Shown piece by piece: positions 35,965-45,150 of a DNA stretch of 64,000 nucleotides; position 1 is the first letter of the stretch; each line of letters begins with the position of its first letter. The notes under the pieces are model-generated. The model was not told the origin of the DNA. It made no database searches and was given only the letters and a program-made list of their open reading frames with translations. The stretch comes from CAYSCZ01 sp964429655 (lineage in GTDB: Bacteria; Bacteroidota; Bacteroidia; Cytophagales; Cyclobacteriaceae): contig CAYSCZ010000003.1 in assembly GCA_964429655.1 (NCBI GenBank), positions 1-64,000 of the forward strand, in the 5' to 3' direction. The position numbers and the translations under genes were made by a program.

Positions 35965-38473
35965 GATTCTTATCCCTCATTTTCTTGAATTCATCAAAGC
36001 GTCTTTTCACAGCTACAAAAAAACCTATTACCAGAAAAAAGGTGCCAAGCCAAAGAATATTGATTAAAGGCTTTTCAACAGCTTCAATTATTATCCAATC
36101 TTTTTGAGTGGTGTTGATTCCAATCGTAAAATTGTTTTCCTGTGGATTAATATTCATTAAAGTGAACTTAACCGCAAGGTCTTCAATGGTATCTGGAATT
36201 CTCCCTATTTTTCTATCTCTGATGATAAATGTTGGTTCTGCCAAGTAATCCTGATCAGACCCTTTTACTTTAATCTTTGCTTTGACGGCTACGTCATTTT
36301 CAGAGATATCCATACCCTCAACATCAGATATTCGTTCGACACTTTCCAGGACACTAACAAAGTCATTTGCAAAAAATTCTTCTCCAAGGCCAACATTCAT
36401 TTCCTCGAGGTCACTCCAGTCTTCACCTTGTTCCGGGTCAGGAAAGTTGCGAACATGTGTATATAAGTCTGCCCTTAATTTTCTTTTGATATCCGGTGAA
36501 TAAACGACCATATCCATGGTTTCATTTATTTGTACCCTGGGATAAAGTGTAAACTTTTCCTCACCTTCCTGAAGGAATTTCACCTGAAAATAGGAGTTTT
36601 CTGGATTGACCAATTCAACTGTATCACCCAAATTAAATACGGATTCCCCTCCTTTAGCAACTGCTTCTTTGATGATGGACTTTGTTCTACTAATTGGCTT
36701 CAGCGCATTTTCTTTAACATATTCAGCATATCCTTTTACTTTTTTGAATAACCCGGTATATAGCAGTGAATATCCGCCCATATCCCTGGGTTCTTTCAGA
36801 AATAATAAAAGATTATCCCTGTTTACCTCATCTGGGAAATCATTACTCCAAATAAGCCCGGTATTATTTTTTGAGATGATTTTTGCGTACCCGGAGGAAA
36901 AGATAATTCCAATTAACATTAGACTCACACCAATATGGGTTATTGATCCGCCGGAAAGTTTAAGATTAGTTTTTGATAGCTTCCAAAGTATTTTGCCGTT
37001 AGCTATGATACTAAATATGGCGGCACTTATGAGTAATGAATAGGACAAATTATCCAGGCCTCCAATAAGAAGTACGATGGAGGCGGCTAATAGGGCGAGA
37101 ACAACAGGCCCTAAAAGTGCTTCTTTTAAGGACTTCGGATCAATCTTTTTCCACCAAAAGAATTGACCGATCCCTGAGAATATGGCCAATAAAACAGCAA
37201 ACCATATTTGAAACCTTGAATAGAATTCTATTTGGTCAACGGGAGGGGCAAGGTCTGAAATTCCTCCAAAAAACTCTATAATCCTATTATAAACAGGAAT
37301 AGAAGTAGGAATTATAACCTGAAAAGCCATCAAACAAAGCGTAGTGGCACCCATGAAAATCCAAAATTCCCTGGAATAGACAGAGACCTCGGCATTACTT
37401 CTAAGATGCTTCCATCTGTGAACAGTTAATACCACGGATAATATGATGAAAGCAAATAAATATATGAGTAACTGCCCTGAGAGCCCAAGATCTGTAAATG
37501 AGTGAACCGAGGAGTCACCAAGCACACCACTCCTGGTAAGGAAAGTGCTATATAAAATAAGGATGAAAGTGGAAAGCGATAAAATAATGGATGCTTTGAG
37601 GGCAGTCTTATTTTTCTTGTAAGCGATCATGGTATGAATAGATGCTACAAGTACCAACCACGGTACATAGACTGCATTTTCTACAGGATCCCAATTCCAA
37701 TAACCTCCAAAATTTAAAGTTTCATAGGCCCAATAAGCACCCATTAAAATGCCAATACCTAAAACTAGTGCTGAAAATTGAGCCCACGGAAGTGCAGGCC
37801 TTATCCAATCAGACAGCCTATTTTTCCACAAGCCCGCTATGCAATAGGAAAATGGGATAACAGTGGTAGCAAAACCCAAGAACAAGGTCGGTGGATGAAT
37901 CACCATCCAATAATTCTGCAGCAATGGATTTAGGCCATTTCCGTCTTTGGGAACGAAGTCTGGATTGATACGGAAAATTGGTGCATCGATAACCTCTCTT
38001 AAAAGCATAAACGGAGAACTGCCCAACTTAAAATCAAAAAAGACAACACCAAGGATCATACTTGCCAGAAAGAGCTGTACCAAGGAAATAATTGTCATTA
38101 CCGATGACAGCCAGAACCTATTGCTGATAATAATGATGATGCCTAAGAGGCTATTCCAAAATAACCATAAAAGAAAGGAACCCTCTTGTCCCTCCCAAAA
38201 GCTGGAAATTTGATAATGAACTGGCAGGACTTTAGAAGTGTGTGACCATGCATAGTGGTATTCAAAAAAGTGTTTATTGATAATCACAAACAATGAAACA
38301 ATAACTGATATTGTTGCCACAGCATGGAAATAGAATACATAGTTGGAGAACTTTTCCCATGATCTATCTTTCTTTATTTCACTCTGATAATAGGAGTAAA
38401 CACAGGCAAACGCAGATATGAATACCAAAATTACTGATAGATGTCCAACAGAACCTACAAAATTATGAATCAT
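35957..38473 (-). CDS. ccmF: Cytochrome c maturation haem lyase component CcmF
   Basis: An 838-residue membrane protein that attaches haem to apocytochrome c. The haem-handling WWD-type motif is GGYWNWDPVENAVYVPW, and MVIHPPTLFLGFA and TFLTRSGVLGDSSVHSF are typical. It has a dozen or more helices and a large periplasmic domain near the C-terminus (about residues 555-790). It is longer than proteobacterial CcmF (about 650 residues) because of that domain. It is the last ccm gene here, 12 bases after ccmE. No CcmH or CcmI is nearby. Confidence 0.92.
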   Translation of the reverse strand: MIHNFVGSVGHLSVILVFISAFACVYSYYQSEIKKDRSWEKFSNYVFYFHAVATISVIVSLFVIINKHFFEYHYAWSHTSKVLPVHYQISSFWEGQEGSFLLWLFWNSLLGIIIIISNRFWLSSVMTIISLVQLFLASMILGVVFFDFKLGSSPFMLLREVIDAPIFRINPDFVPKDGNGLNPLLQNYWMVIHPPTLFLGFATTVIPFSYCIAGLWKNRLSDWIRPALPWAQFSALVLGIGILMGAYWAYETLNFGGYWNWDPVENAVYVPWLVLVASIHTMIAYKKNKTALKASIILSLSTFILILYSTFLTRSGVLGDSSVHSFTDLGLSGQLLIYLFAFIILSVVLTVHRWKHLRSNAEVSVYSREFWIFMGATTLCLMAFQVIIPTSIPVYNRIIEFFGGISDLAPPVDQIEFYSRFQIWFAVLLAIFSGIGQFFWWKKIDPKSLKEALLGPVVLALLAASIVLLIGGLDNLSYSLLISAAIFSIIANGKILWKLSKTNLKLSGGSITHIGVSLMLIGIIFSSGYAKIISKNNTGLIWSNDFPDEVNRDNLLLFLKEPRDMGGYSLLYTGLFKKVKGYAEYVKENALKPISRTKSIIKEAVAKGGESVFNLGDTVELVNPENSYFQVKFLQEGEEKFTLYPRVQINETMDMVVYSPDIKRKLRADLYTHVRNFPDPEQGEDWSDLEEMNVGLGEEFFANDFVSVLESVERISDVEGMDISENDVAVKAKIKVKGSDQDYLAEPTFIIRDRKIGRIPDTIEDLAVKFTLMNINPQENNFTIGINTTQKDWIIIEAVEKPLINILWLGTFFLVIGFFVAVKRRFDEFKKMRDKNLE

Positions 38474-38485
38474 TCAATCCTGTAA

Positions 38486-38890
38486 TTAAACCTTTATCTC
38501 ATCTTCCTGATACTTAGAAGGGCACTTGAGTAATATTTTATCTGCCACAAAAAGATCATTGTGATAAGAGCCAACAACTACTACCTTTTCGGATTTCAAA
38601 AAATCTGTGGGCATGGGTTCATTATATATCACTTTCTGTGCATTATTTTTTTCGTCGACCATATTAAAAGAAAAAGATAATTGATCCGGAGAATGTTTGA
38701 TGCCGATCACTTTTCCCAGGTCGTCTTTCATCAACGTGCCTACAACGTGTATTTTTTCTTTATTACCAGTTTTATACAAATACTTTGCTTTGTCAAAATC
38801 TACATATTGACTTGCGTCACCAATAGTACTGATGATTATGACCACCAATACTGCTATTACAACAATCCCAAATAAATGTGTCTTTTTCAT
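38486..38890 (-). CDS. ccmE: Cytochrome c maturation haem chaperone CcmE, Cys variant
   Basis: A 134-residue periplasmic haem carrier with one N-terminal membrane anchor (about residues 5-24) and an OB-fold (HVVGTLMKDDLGKVIGIKHS; VVVGSYHNDLFVADKILLK). The haem-binding site, His in the HxxxY of Escherichia coli CcmE, is here Cys: the end reads LLKCPSKYQEDE, a CxxxY motif. Cys-type CcmE is known from archaea and Desulfovibrio. It overlaps the CcmD-like gene by four bases. Confidence 0.93.
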   Translation of the reverse strand: MKKTHLFGIVVIAVLVVIIISTIGDASQYVDFDKAKYLYKTGNKEKIHVVGTLMKDDLGKVIGIKHSPDQLSFSFNMVDEKNNAQKVIYNEPMPTDFLKSEKVVVVGSYHNDLFVADKILLKCPSKYQEDEIKV

Positions 38891-39081
38891 GTATCTTTTG
38901 AATTATTGTTTTCCATTTTTTTTATTCTGTTATCTAACCGCCATAAGTAAAAGAAAAGTCCAATGAGGATGATCAATATTACTACAACTACGACCCAAAT
39001 CTTGCCATCGTTGCGCAGAGCATCAGCCATCTCTACATTATTCCGAACCTGTAAAAGTATTGTTAATAAACTATTGACCAT
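38887..39081 (-). CDS. CcmD-like small membrane protein
   Basis: A 64-residue protein with one strong membrane helix (IWVVVVVILIILIGLFFYLW) followed by a charged tail (RLDNRIKKME). Size, topology and position between ccmC and ccmE match the CcmD role of helping CcmABC release haem-loaded CcmE. Residues 1-17 could be part of a signal sequence; an internal ATG at 39030 (MADALRND) is an alternative start. Confidence 0.8.
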   Translation of the reverse strand: MVNSLLTILLQVRNNVEMADALRNDGKIWVVVVVILIILIGLFFYLWRLDNRIKKMENNNSKDT

Positions 39082-39745
39082 TTATGTGTACCTCCAGTTT
39101 CTTTAAACGAATTCTCAAAGTAGTTATCCATATTCCCAGCAAGCTCCATCCAATTACCGCAGGATAAAATACAAGCCTTAGGTTGCTATCAAGGTCATAA
39201 GCATTGAATCCCGGATTCCCACCGCTTCCGGGATGCAATGAATCTGTCATTCTTGGCAAAATAAACAGCAAAGGGATCATAATTGTAAATGCGAAAATAT
39301 TATAAACTGCGCTCAACCTTGCTTTTTTGATAATGTCTTTCACAGAACCCCTAAGAATAAAGTATGCCATGTAAATGAGCAAAGCGATAGCAGAAGCATT
39401 TTGTTTGGGGTCTCCGCTCCATGGTTCACCCCAGGTAAAATTTGCCCAAGCCATCCCAGTAACTAACCCCAATATCCCATACACAATGCCAACATTTGCA
39501 AATTCCATGCTACATATATCGCTGCTTTCGGAGCCATTTTTTAAATATTGATAAGCATAAAATACTGAAAAAGAAAATAATATAATCATGCCAAACCACA
39601 TCGGTACATGAAAATGCAGAACCCGAATGGTTTCATTAAGAATGGGTAATCGAGGTACCTTGAAAAATAATCCACCTAAAAATGTGTAGATCAGTAAAAT
39701 AATCGCAACTATCTTCCAGGTTCTATTTCTAATCAACTTTTCCAT
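39071..39745 (-). CDS. ccmC: Haem exporter protein CcmC
   Basis: A 224-residue protein with six membrane helices, in the HMP family, that presents haem to CcmE. It shows the two periplasmic histidines (VLHFHVPMWFG and DSLHPGSGG). The WWD segment is diverged: FTWGEPWSGDPKQNASAI, where proteobacterial CcmC has WGxxWxWD. The family is clear from topology and neighbours. It overlaps ccmB by 13 bases and the CcmD-like gene by 11. Confidence 0.92.
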   Translation of the reverse strand: MEKLIRNRTWKIVAIILLIYTFLGGLFFKVPRLPILNETIRVLHFHVPMWFGMIILFSFSVFYAYQYLKNGSESSDICSMEFANVGIVYGILGLVTGMAWANFTWGEPWSGDPKQNASAIALLIYMAYFILRGSVKDIIKKARLSAVYNIFAFTIMIPLLFILPRMTDSLHPGSGGNPGFNAYDLDSNLRLVFYPAVIGWSLLGIWITTLRIRLKKLEVHINGQ

Positions 39746-40371
39746 ATATAAGGAAACAAAATTAATGACAACACCACAACTAAAATGTCAATTGAAAAAA
39801 GAGTTACCAAATCTTTCCATGATTCCTGAATGGTAAGGTGATTAATGGAACTCACTGATAAGATTATTATTGGTATTATTACCGGAAAACTTAAAACTGA
39901 AAGTAGTACAGGATTTTTTCCTGCTTTATTTGCTATGCTGGAAGTAAGCGTTAAACTGCCAGACAATCCAAAGGTTCCCAACAAGCTAAAGGCAAAAAAT
40001 ACATTTACAATTCCTATTGGGCTTTCAAAAAATATTGTAAACAATATAATGGTTAACAAATTTATAAGCAACAATAAGATGAAGTTATAAATCAACCGGG
40101 CACCAATTAATGATTGTGGATTACATATCTGATAGTAATAGTAATCCCTTTTTTCATTTTCCTGAAAAAATATTCTAGAGACTGAGTGAATTGCAATCAA
40201 TAGTACAATCAACCAATAGAGTCCGTGCCAAAAGTTCGTTTTATAGTTGTTTTGACTGATAAGCGCGTAATTGAAGATGATCACCATAGACATTAGGTAA
40301 AGTAAAACCAGCGGCAAACCGATTTTACTTTTCTTATCCATCAAAAATTCTTTGTAGATGAGATGCTTCAT
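39733..40371 (-). CDS. ccmB: Haem exporter protein CcmB
   Basis: A membrane protein of about 212 residues and six helices, the permease partner of the CcmA ATPase. The opening KHLIYKEFLMDKKSKIGLPL matches the conserved start of Bacteroidota CcmB, so I choose the ATG at 40371. An ATG at 40401 would add ten residues. Further typical parts are FFQENEKRDYYYYQICNPQS and LSGSLTLTSSIANKAGKNPV. No ccmA is visible. It is transcribed away from the epimerase gene. Confidence 0.9.
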   Translation of the reverse strand: MKHLIYKEFLMDKKSKIGLPLVLLYLMSMVIIFNYALISQNNYKTNFWHGLYWLIVLLIAIHSVSRIFFQENEKRDYYYYQICNPQSLIGARLIYNFILLLLINLLTIILFTIFFESPIGIVNVFFAFSLLGTFGLSGSLTLTSSIANKAGKNPVLLSVLSFPVIIPIIILSVSSINHLTIQESWKDLVTLFSIDILVVVLSLILFPYIWKS

Positions 40372-40463
40372 AGGCAATATTAAGGCAATATAAATCCTCA
40401 TCGGATATTCTTTTTATGATTTTGCTCTTATTGATTAATCACTTAGCATTGTGCAAATTTTTT

Positions 40464-41486
40464 ATGATGGATTTAAATATTAATCCAATTCTCGTTACGG
40501 GTTCAGCCGGTTTTATAGGTTTTCACCTCTCAAAAAGACTTCTTGAAAATGAATTCCAAGTAATTGGTCTGGATAATTTAAATGATTACTATGATGTTTC
40601 TCTGAAAGAATCACGGCTGGAAATTTTGAGTAATTATCATAATTTTAATTTTTTCAGAAATGACCTGGAGGATAAAGAAGGTATTTTCAAATTATTTGAA
40701 GATTACAAACCCAAGATAGTTGTTAATCTAGCTGCTCAGGCAGGAGTGAGGTATTCCCTCATTAATCCTTATGCTTACATCAATGCCAATATACTCGGAT
40801 TTTTAAATATTCTTGAAGCCTGCAGACATCACCAAATCAAACACCTGATTTATGCTTCGAGTAGTTCAGTTTATGGGGCCAATACAAAAACACCATTTTC
40901 TGTTCATGACAATGTTGATCACCCGGTATCATTATATGCTGCATCTAAAAAATCTATAGAGCTTATTGCTCATAGTTATGCCGCCAATTTTAACTTACCT
41001 GTCACAGGGCTAAGATTTTTTACCGTGTATGGCCCCTATGGAAGACCTGATATGGCCTATTATATTTTCACCAATAAAATACGGTGTGATGAGCCGATTG
41101 ATGTTTTCAATTATGGTAAAATGAAAAGGGATTTTACATATATTGATGACATCGTTGAATGCATTTCAAGATTAATACCTAAAGAACCTGAACCAAATAC
41201 AAGTTGGGATGGGGATAATCCCAATCCATCAGATAGTTTTGCTCCTTACCGGTTGTTTAATATCGGAAATAACACACCCGTTGAGTTGGAATATTTTATT
41301 GAATTGCTCGAAAGATATCTAGGTAAAAAAGCAAAGAAAAATTATCTGCCAATGCAGAAGGGTGATGTAACTATGACTTATGCTAATGTTGATGATCTTA
41401 TCAGATATATTGGTTATAAACCTCAAACTTCTATTGAAGAAGGCGTTCAAAAATTTATTAGTTGGTACAAAAGTTATTATAAATGA
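40464..41486 (+). CDS. NAD-dependent epimerase, UDP-glucuronate 4-epimerase-like
   Basis: A protein of about 340 residues in the extended SDR group. The NAD loop is ILVTGSAGFIGFHLSKRLL, followed by GLDNLNDYYDVSLKESRLEI, AAQAGVRYSLINPYAYINAN, SSSSVYG, the YAASKKSIELIAHSYA Tyr/Lys pair, and FTVYGPYGRPDMAYYIFT. DNLNDYYDxxLK and GRPDMA are typical of UDP-glucuronate 4-epimerases making UDP-galacturonate. I prefer the ATG at 40464 or 40467 to the ATG at 40416, which adds unconserved residues. It opens a five-gene sugar-nucleotide run. Confidence 0.85.
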   Translation: MMDLNINPILVTGSAGFIGFHLSKRLLENEFQVIGLDNLNDYYDVSLKESRLEILSNYHNFNFFRNDLEDKEGIFKLFEDYKPKIVVNLAAQAGVRYSLINPYAYINANILGFLNILEACRHHQIKHLIYASSSSVYGANTKTPFSVHDNVDHPVSLYAASKKSIELIAHSYAANFNLPVTGLRFFTVYGPYGRPDMAYYIFTNKIRCDEPIDVFNYGKMKRDFTYIDDIVECISRLIPKEPEPNTSWDGDNPNPSDSFAPYRLFNIGNNTPVELEYFIELLERYLGKKAKKNYLPMQKGDVTMTYANVDDLIRYIGYKPQTSIEEGVQKFISWYKSYYK

Positions 41487-42343
41487 AAGGAATCATATTA
41501 GCTGGAGGATCAGGGACCAGGCTTTATCCGCTAACATTGGCTGTAAGCAAGCAACTAATGCCAGTTTACGATAAGCCTATGATCTATTACCCACTGTCAA
41601 CTTTAATGTTAGCAGGTATCCGGGAGGTTTTAATTGTAACCACCCCTAAGGATCAAAACGCTTTTAAGCAATTACTCGGTGATGGTGAGGACATAGGCTG
41701 TTCTTTTGAATATATTATACAGCCAAAACCTGAGGGTTTGGCCCAGGCGTTTATTTTAGGGCAGAAATTTATAAGTAACGACAGCGTTGCACTAGTATTA
41801 GGTGATAATATATTCTACGGATCAGGATTTGCTAAAAAAGTACAGTTTGCAATCAATCCCTACGGAGGTGTTGTATTTGCTTATCATGTTAATGACCCCG
41901 AGCGGTATGGTGTTGTTGAATTTGATGAAAATTTAAATGCAATTTCTATAGAAGAGAAACCAAAAATCCCAAAGTCTAATTTTGCCGTCCCTGGGTTGTA
42001 CTTTTATGATAACTCTGTTGTTGAGGTTGCCAATTCCATAAAACCCAGTGCCAGAGGAGAGTTGGAAATAACCGATGTTAATTTGAAGTATTTGAAAACA
42101 GGAAAATTGAAAGTGGTTCCACTTAGTCGTGGTACTGCCTGGTTGGATACCGGAACATTTACATCCCTGATGCAGGCAGGATCTTTTGTTCAAGCTATTG
42201 AAGAAAGACAAGGCCTTAAAATAGGGTGCATCGAAGAAGTGGCTTACAATATGGGATTTATTGATGAAAGTCAACTAGAAAAACTAGGTAGACAATATTT
42301 GAAAAGTGGCTATGGTCAATATTTGTTAAATCTGCTAAAATGA
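41483..42343 (+). CDS. rfbA: Glucose-1-phosphate thymidylyltransferase
   Basis: A 286-residue enzyme making dTDP-glucose, first step to dTDP-rhamnose and related sugars. The nucleotide-binding motif is KGIILAGGSGTRLYPLTLAV, followed by KPMIYYPLSTLMLAGI, LGDNIFYG and GRGTAWLDTGTFTSL-like SRGTAWLDTGTFTSLMQA. It overlaps the upstream epimerase by four bases and rfbC by four bases. rfbB and rfbD are not in the window. Confidence 0.96.
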   Translation: MKGIILAGGSGTRLYPLTLAVSKQLMPVYDKPMIYYPLSTLMLAGIREVLIVTTPKDQNAFKQLLGDGEDIGCSFEYIIQPKPEGLAQAFILGQKFISNDSVALVLGDNIFYGSGFAKKVQFAINPYGGVVFAYHVNDPERYGVVEFDENLNAISIEEKPKIPKSNFAVPGLYFYDNSVVEVANSIKPSARGELEITDVNLKYLKTGKLKVVPLSRGTAWLDTGTFTSLMQAGSFVQAIEERQGLKIGCIEEVAYNMGFIDESQLEKLGRQYLKSGYGQYLLNLLK

Positions 42344-42900
42344 ATTGCCAGGAAACAGCATTAAAAGGATGTTTTATTATTGATCCCAAAATTTTCAAAG
42401 ATAGTCGGGGGTTCTTCTTTGAATCTTTTAGTCAGTCAAAGATTAAGGAAGCTACAGGATTTGAATTCAATGTAAAACAGATCAATTATTCCAGATCAGG
42501 TATAAACACATTGCGAGGTTTACATTACCAATCAAACCCTTATGCGCAATCTAAAATTGTATCTGTAATAAAGGGGAGTGCAAATGATATCGCTGTTGAC
42601 ATTAGAAAAGGCTCACCGACCTATGGAAAATATATTAAAGTATTTCTTTCAGATGAAAATAAAAAAATGCTTCTAATTCCTAAAGGTTTTGCTCACGGCT
42701 TTGTTTCTTTAGAAAGCGAAACAGATTTTTTATATTTAACCGATGAATTTTACGCGCCTCAAAGTGAAGGAGGAATAATTTTTGATGATCCAACTATTAA
42801 AATAAACTGGGGGATAGCTATTGAAAAAGCTTCTTTATCAGATAAAGATAAAAAATTGCCACTTTTAGAAAATATTGTCAATAATTTCATTTTCTTGTAA
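42340..42900 (+). CDS. rfbC: dTDP-4-dehydrorhamnose 3,5-epimerase
   Basis: A 186-residue cupin epimerase. DSRGFFFESFSQSK, NTLRGLHYQSNPYAQSKIVS (catalytic His region), DIRKGSPTYGKYIKV, and IPKGFAHGFVSLESETDFLY are the family signatures. It overlaps rfbA by four bases and the next gene by one. It needs dTDP-4-keto-6-deoxyglucose from an RfbB encoded elsewhere. Confidence 0.95.
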   Translation: MNCQETALKGCFIIDPKIFKDSRGFFFESFSQSKIKEATGFEFNVKQINYSRSGINTLRGLHYQSNPYAQSKIVSVIKGSANDIAVDIRKGSPTYGKYIKVFLSDENKKMLLIPKGFAHGFVSLESETDFLYLTDEFYAPQSEGGIIFDDPTIKINWGIAIEKASLSDKDKKLPLLENIVNNFIFL

Positions 42901-43844
42901 TGACAAAAAAAAGAGTCCTTATAACTGGCGGAGCTGGATTTCTTGGCTCACATTTATGTGATCGCTTTCTTAGTGAGGGCTATAAAGTTCTAGCCATGGA
43001 TAACCTTATCACGGGCTCACTGAAAAATATCGAACATCTATATGGGAATAAAGATTTTGAGTTTTACAATTGTGATGTCTCAAAATTTGTTCATGTCCCA
43101 GGAGAACTGGATTATATCTTACATTTTGCATCACCAGCCAGTCCAATTGATTATTTAAAAATGCCAATACAGACGTTAAAGGTGGGATCACTTGGAACCC
43201 ATAATCTTTTAGGTCTTGCAAGGGTAAAAAAATCAAGGATTTTAGTAGCCTCAACCTCAGAAGTATATGGCGACCCTCTTGAACACCCACAGTCAGAAGA
43301 ATATTGGGGAAATGTAAATCCCATTGGCCCAAGGGGAGTTTACGATGAAGCCAAAAGATTTCAGGAGGCTATTACCATGGCTTATCATACTTATCACGGT
43401 CTGGAAACAAGGATAGTGAGAATTTTTAATACGTATGGTCCACGTATGCGATTAGAAGACGGTAGGGTACTACCAGCTTTTATATCACAGGCACTTAAAG
43501 GAAAGGATCTTACTGTTTTTGGCGATGGCAGCCAAACCAGGTCATTTTGCTATGTGGATGATCTGATTGAAGGAATCTACCGGCTTTTGTTAAGTGATTA
43601 TCCTAAACCTGTTAATATCGGGAATCCTGATGAAATTACAATAAAAGAATTTGGAGAAGAGATTATAAGATTAACCGGGTCAAAAAATAAACTTATATTC
43701 AACCCGTTGCCAAAAGATGACCCCAAACAACGAAAACCCGATATTACAAAGGCAAGGGAAATATTAGATTGGGAACCAAAATATAATCGCGCTGAAGGAT
43801 TAAAACCCACACTGGAATATTTTAAACAAGCAATACTTAATTAA
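42900..43844 (+). CDS. UDP-glucuronate decarboxylase (UDP-xylose synthase)-like SDR
   Basis: A 314-residue extended SDR. The NAD loop is VLITGGAGFLGSHLCDRFL. HFASPASPIDYLKMPIQTLK is diagnostic of UXS proteins, as are STSEVYGDPLEHPQSEEYWG and NPIGPRGVYDEAKRFQEA (Tyr/Lys pair). RIFNTYGPRMRLEDGRVLP follows. It converts UDP-glucuronate to UDP-xylose. With the UDP-glucuronate epimerase-like gene it points to uronate-derived sugars in the polymer. Confidence 0.9.
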   Translation: MTKKRVLITGGAGFLGSHLCDRFLSEGYKVLAMDNLITGSLKNIEHLYGNKDFEFYNCDVSKFVHVPGELDYILHFASPASPIDYLKMPIQTLKVGSLGTHNLLGLARVKKSRILVASTSEVYGDPLEHPQSEEYWGNVNPIGPRGVYDEAKRFQEAITMAYHTYHGLETRIVRIFNTYGPRMRLEDGRVLPAFISQALKGKDLTVFGDGSQTRSFCYVDDLIEGIYRLLLSDYPKPVNIGNPDEITIKEFGEEIIRLTGSKNKLIFNPLPKDDPKQRKPDITKAREILDWEPKYNRAEGLKPTLEYFKQAILN

Positions 43845-43851
43845 TTTTGGA

Positions 43852-45108
43852 ATGGACTTAAAAATTGGAGTAGTAGGGTTAGGCTATGTTGGCTTACCAT
43901 TGGCAGTGGAAGCTGGTAAAAAATATCATGTTATTGGTTATGATGTTAATAATAGAAGAATTAAGGAATTAAATGATAATCATGATAGTACCCTCGAAGT
44001 TGATTCCACTGAAATAAAAGATGCTAAGTACTTAAGTTTTTCTTCCAGTGTAAAGGACTTAACCGATTTAAATTTTTATATCATCACTGTACCAACTCCC
44101 GTGGATGAGTACAAACAGCCAGACTTAAATCCTTTATTATCAGCAAGTAAAGCTGTGGGATCCGTACTCTCTAAGGGAGATATCGTTGTTTATGAATCTA
44201 CAGTATATCCTGGATGTACGGAAGACGACTGCATTCCGGTACTTGAAGAGTACAGTGGTCTTAAATTTAATAAAGACTTTTTTTGTGGATATTCACCAGA
44301 GAGGATAAATCCGGGTGATAAAAAGCATCGGCTTGTTAATACAATCAAAGTAACCAGTGGATGTAATAATAAAACAGCTGATATTGTGGATGATTTCTAT
44401 AAATCAATTATATCTGTAGGTACGCATAAAGCCTCATCTATAAAAGTTGCTGAAGCATCCAAGGTGATTGAAAATGCACAACGAGATATAAATATTGCAT
44501 TTATTAATGAGTTGTCTTTAATATTTAATCGATTAAATATTGATACCCTGGAAGTACTGGAAGCAGCTGGTACAAAGTGGAACTTCCTCCCTTTTAAACC
44601 GGGATTAGTAGGTGGTCACTGCATAGGTGTAGACCCTTATTATTTAACCCATAAGGCCGAAAAAGTTGGTTACATACCAGAGATCATACTGTCAGGAAGG
44701 AGAATAAATGACAATATGGGAAAATTTATAGCGCAACGGGTTTTAAAACTTCTGGTTAAAAAAGTAAATAAACTAATTGGTGCCCGGATATTGATTTGCG
44801 GCATAACATTTAAGGAAAATTGTCCGGATATCCGAAACACAAGAATAGTCGATATATATCAGGAGCTGAAAGAATATAATGTAGATGTAGAGATTTATGA
44901 TCCTCATGCAAACGCTGAGGAAGTAAAAGAAGAGTATGGAATTGAAATTATTAGTTCTTTTCAGCCTACAAATTATGATGGGTACGTGATGGCAGTATCT
45001 CATGAAGATTTTAAGTACATAAACTGGCAATCCATTCATGATCATGGAAAGGTAATCTATGACGTTAAGGGACTTTTACCATTGGATGTTGTTGATGAGA
45101 GGCTTTAG
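43852..45108 (+). CDS. Nucleotide sugar dehydrogenase (UDP-HexNAc dehydrogenase, TviB/WbpO-like)
   Basis: A 418-residue NAD-dependent enzyme that oxidises the C6 of a UDP-sugar to the acid in two steps. It starts KIGVVGLGYVGLPLAVEAG. VPTPVDEYKQPDLNPL, STVYPGCTEDDCIPVLEE, GYSPERINPGDKKH and the catalytic Cys motif VGGHCIGVDPYYLTHKAE follow. GGHCIGVDPYY places it in the UDP-GlcNAc/GalNAc dehydrogenase branch rather than UDP-glucose dehydrogenase. It ends the sugar-nucleotide run, 42 bases before cysC. Confidence 0.9.
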   Translation: MDLKIGVVGLGYVGLPLAVEAGKKYHVIGYDVNNRRIKELNDNHDSTLEVDSTEIKDAKYLSFSSSVKDLTDLNFYIITVPTPVDEYKQPDLNPLLSASKAVGSVLSKGDIVVYESTVYPGCTEDDCIPVLEEYSGLKFNKDFFCGYSPERINPGDKKHRLVNTIKVTSGCNNKTADIVDDFYKSIISVGTHKASSIKVAEASKVIENAQRDINIAFINELSLIFNRLNIDTLEVLEAAGTKWNFLPFKPGLVGGHCIGVDPYYLTHKAEKVGYIPEIILSGRRINDNMGKFIAQRVLKLLVKKVNKLIGARILICGITFKENCPDIRNTRIVDIYQELKEYNVDVEIYDPHANAEEVKEEYGIEIISSFQPTNYDGYVMAVSHEDFKYINWQSIHDHGKVIYDVKGLLPLDVVDERL

Positions 45109-45123
45109 TGTAATATATTTAGT

Positions 45124-45131
45124 TAAATTTG
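45124..45131 (+). promoter_or_regulatory. Putative -7 box ahead of cysC (TAAATTTG)
   Basis: TAAATTTG fits TAnnTTTG and ends 19 bases before the cysC ATG, in the only gap longer than ten bases between rfbA and cysQ. It suggests a separate promoter for the sulfate-activation genes. No clear -33 partner. Confidence 0.35.
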
Positions 45132-45150
45132 TGTTTTTAGGTTAAGCTTC

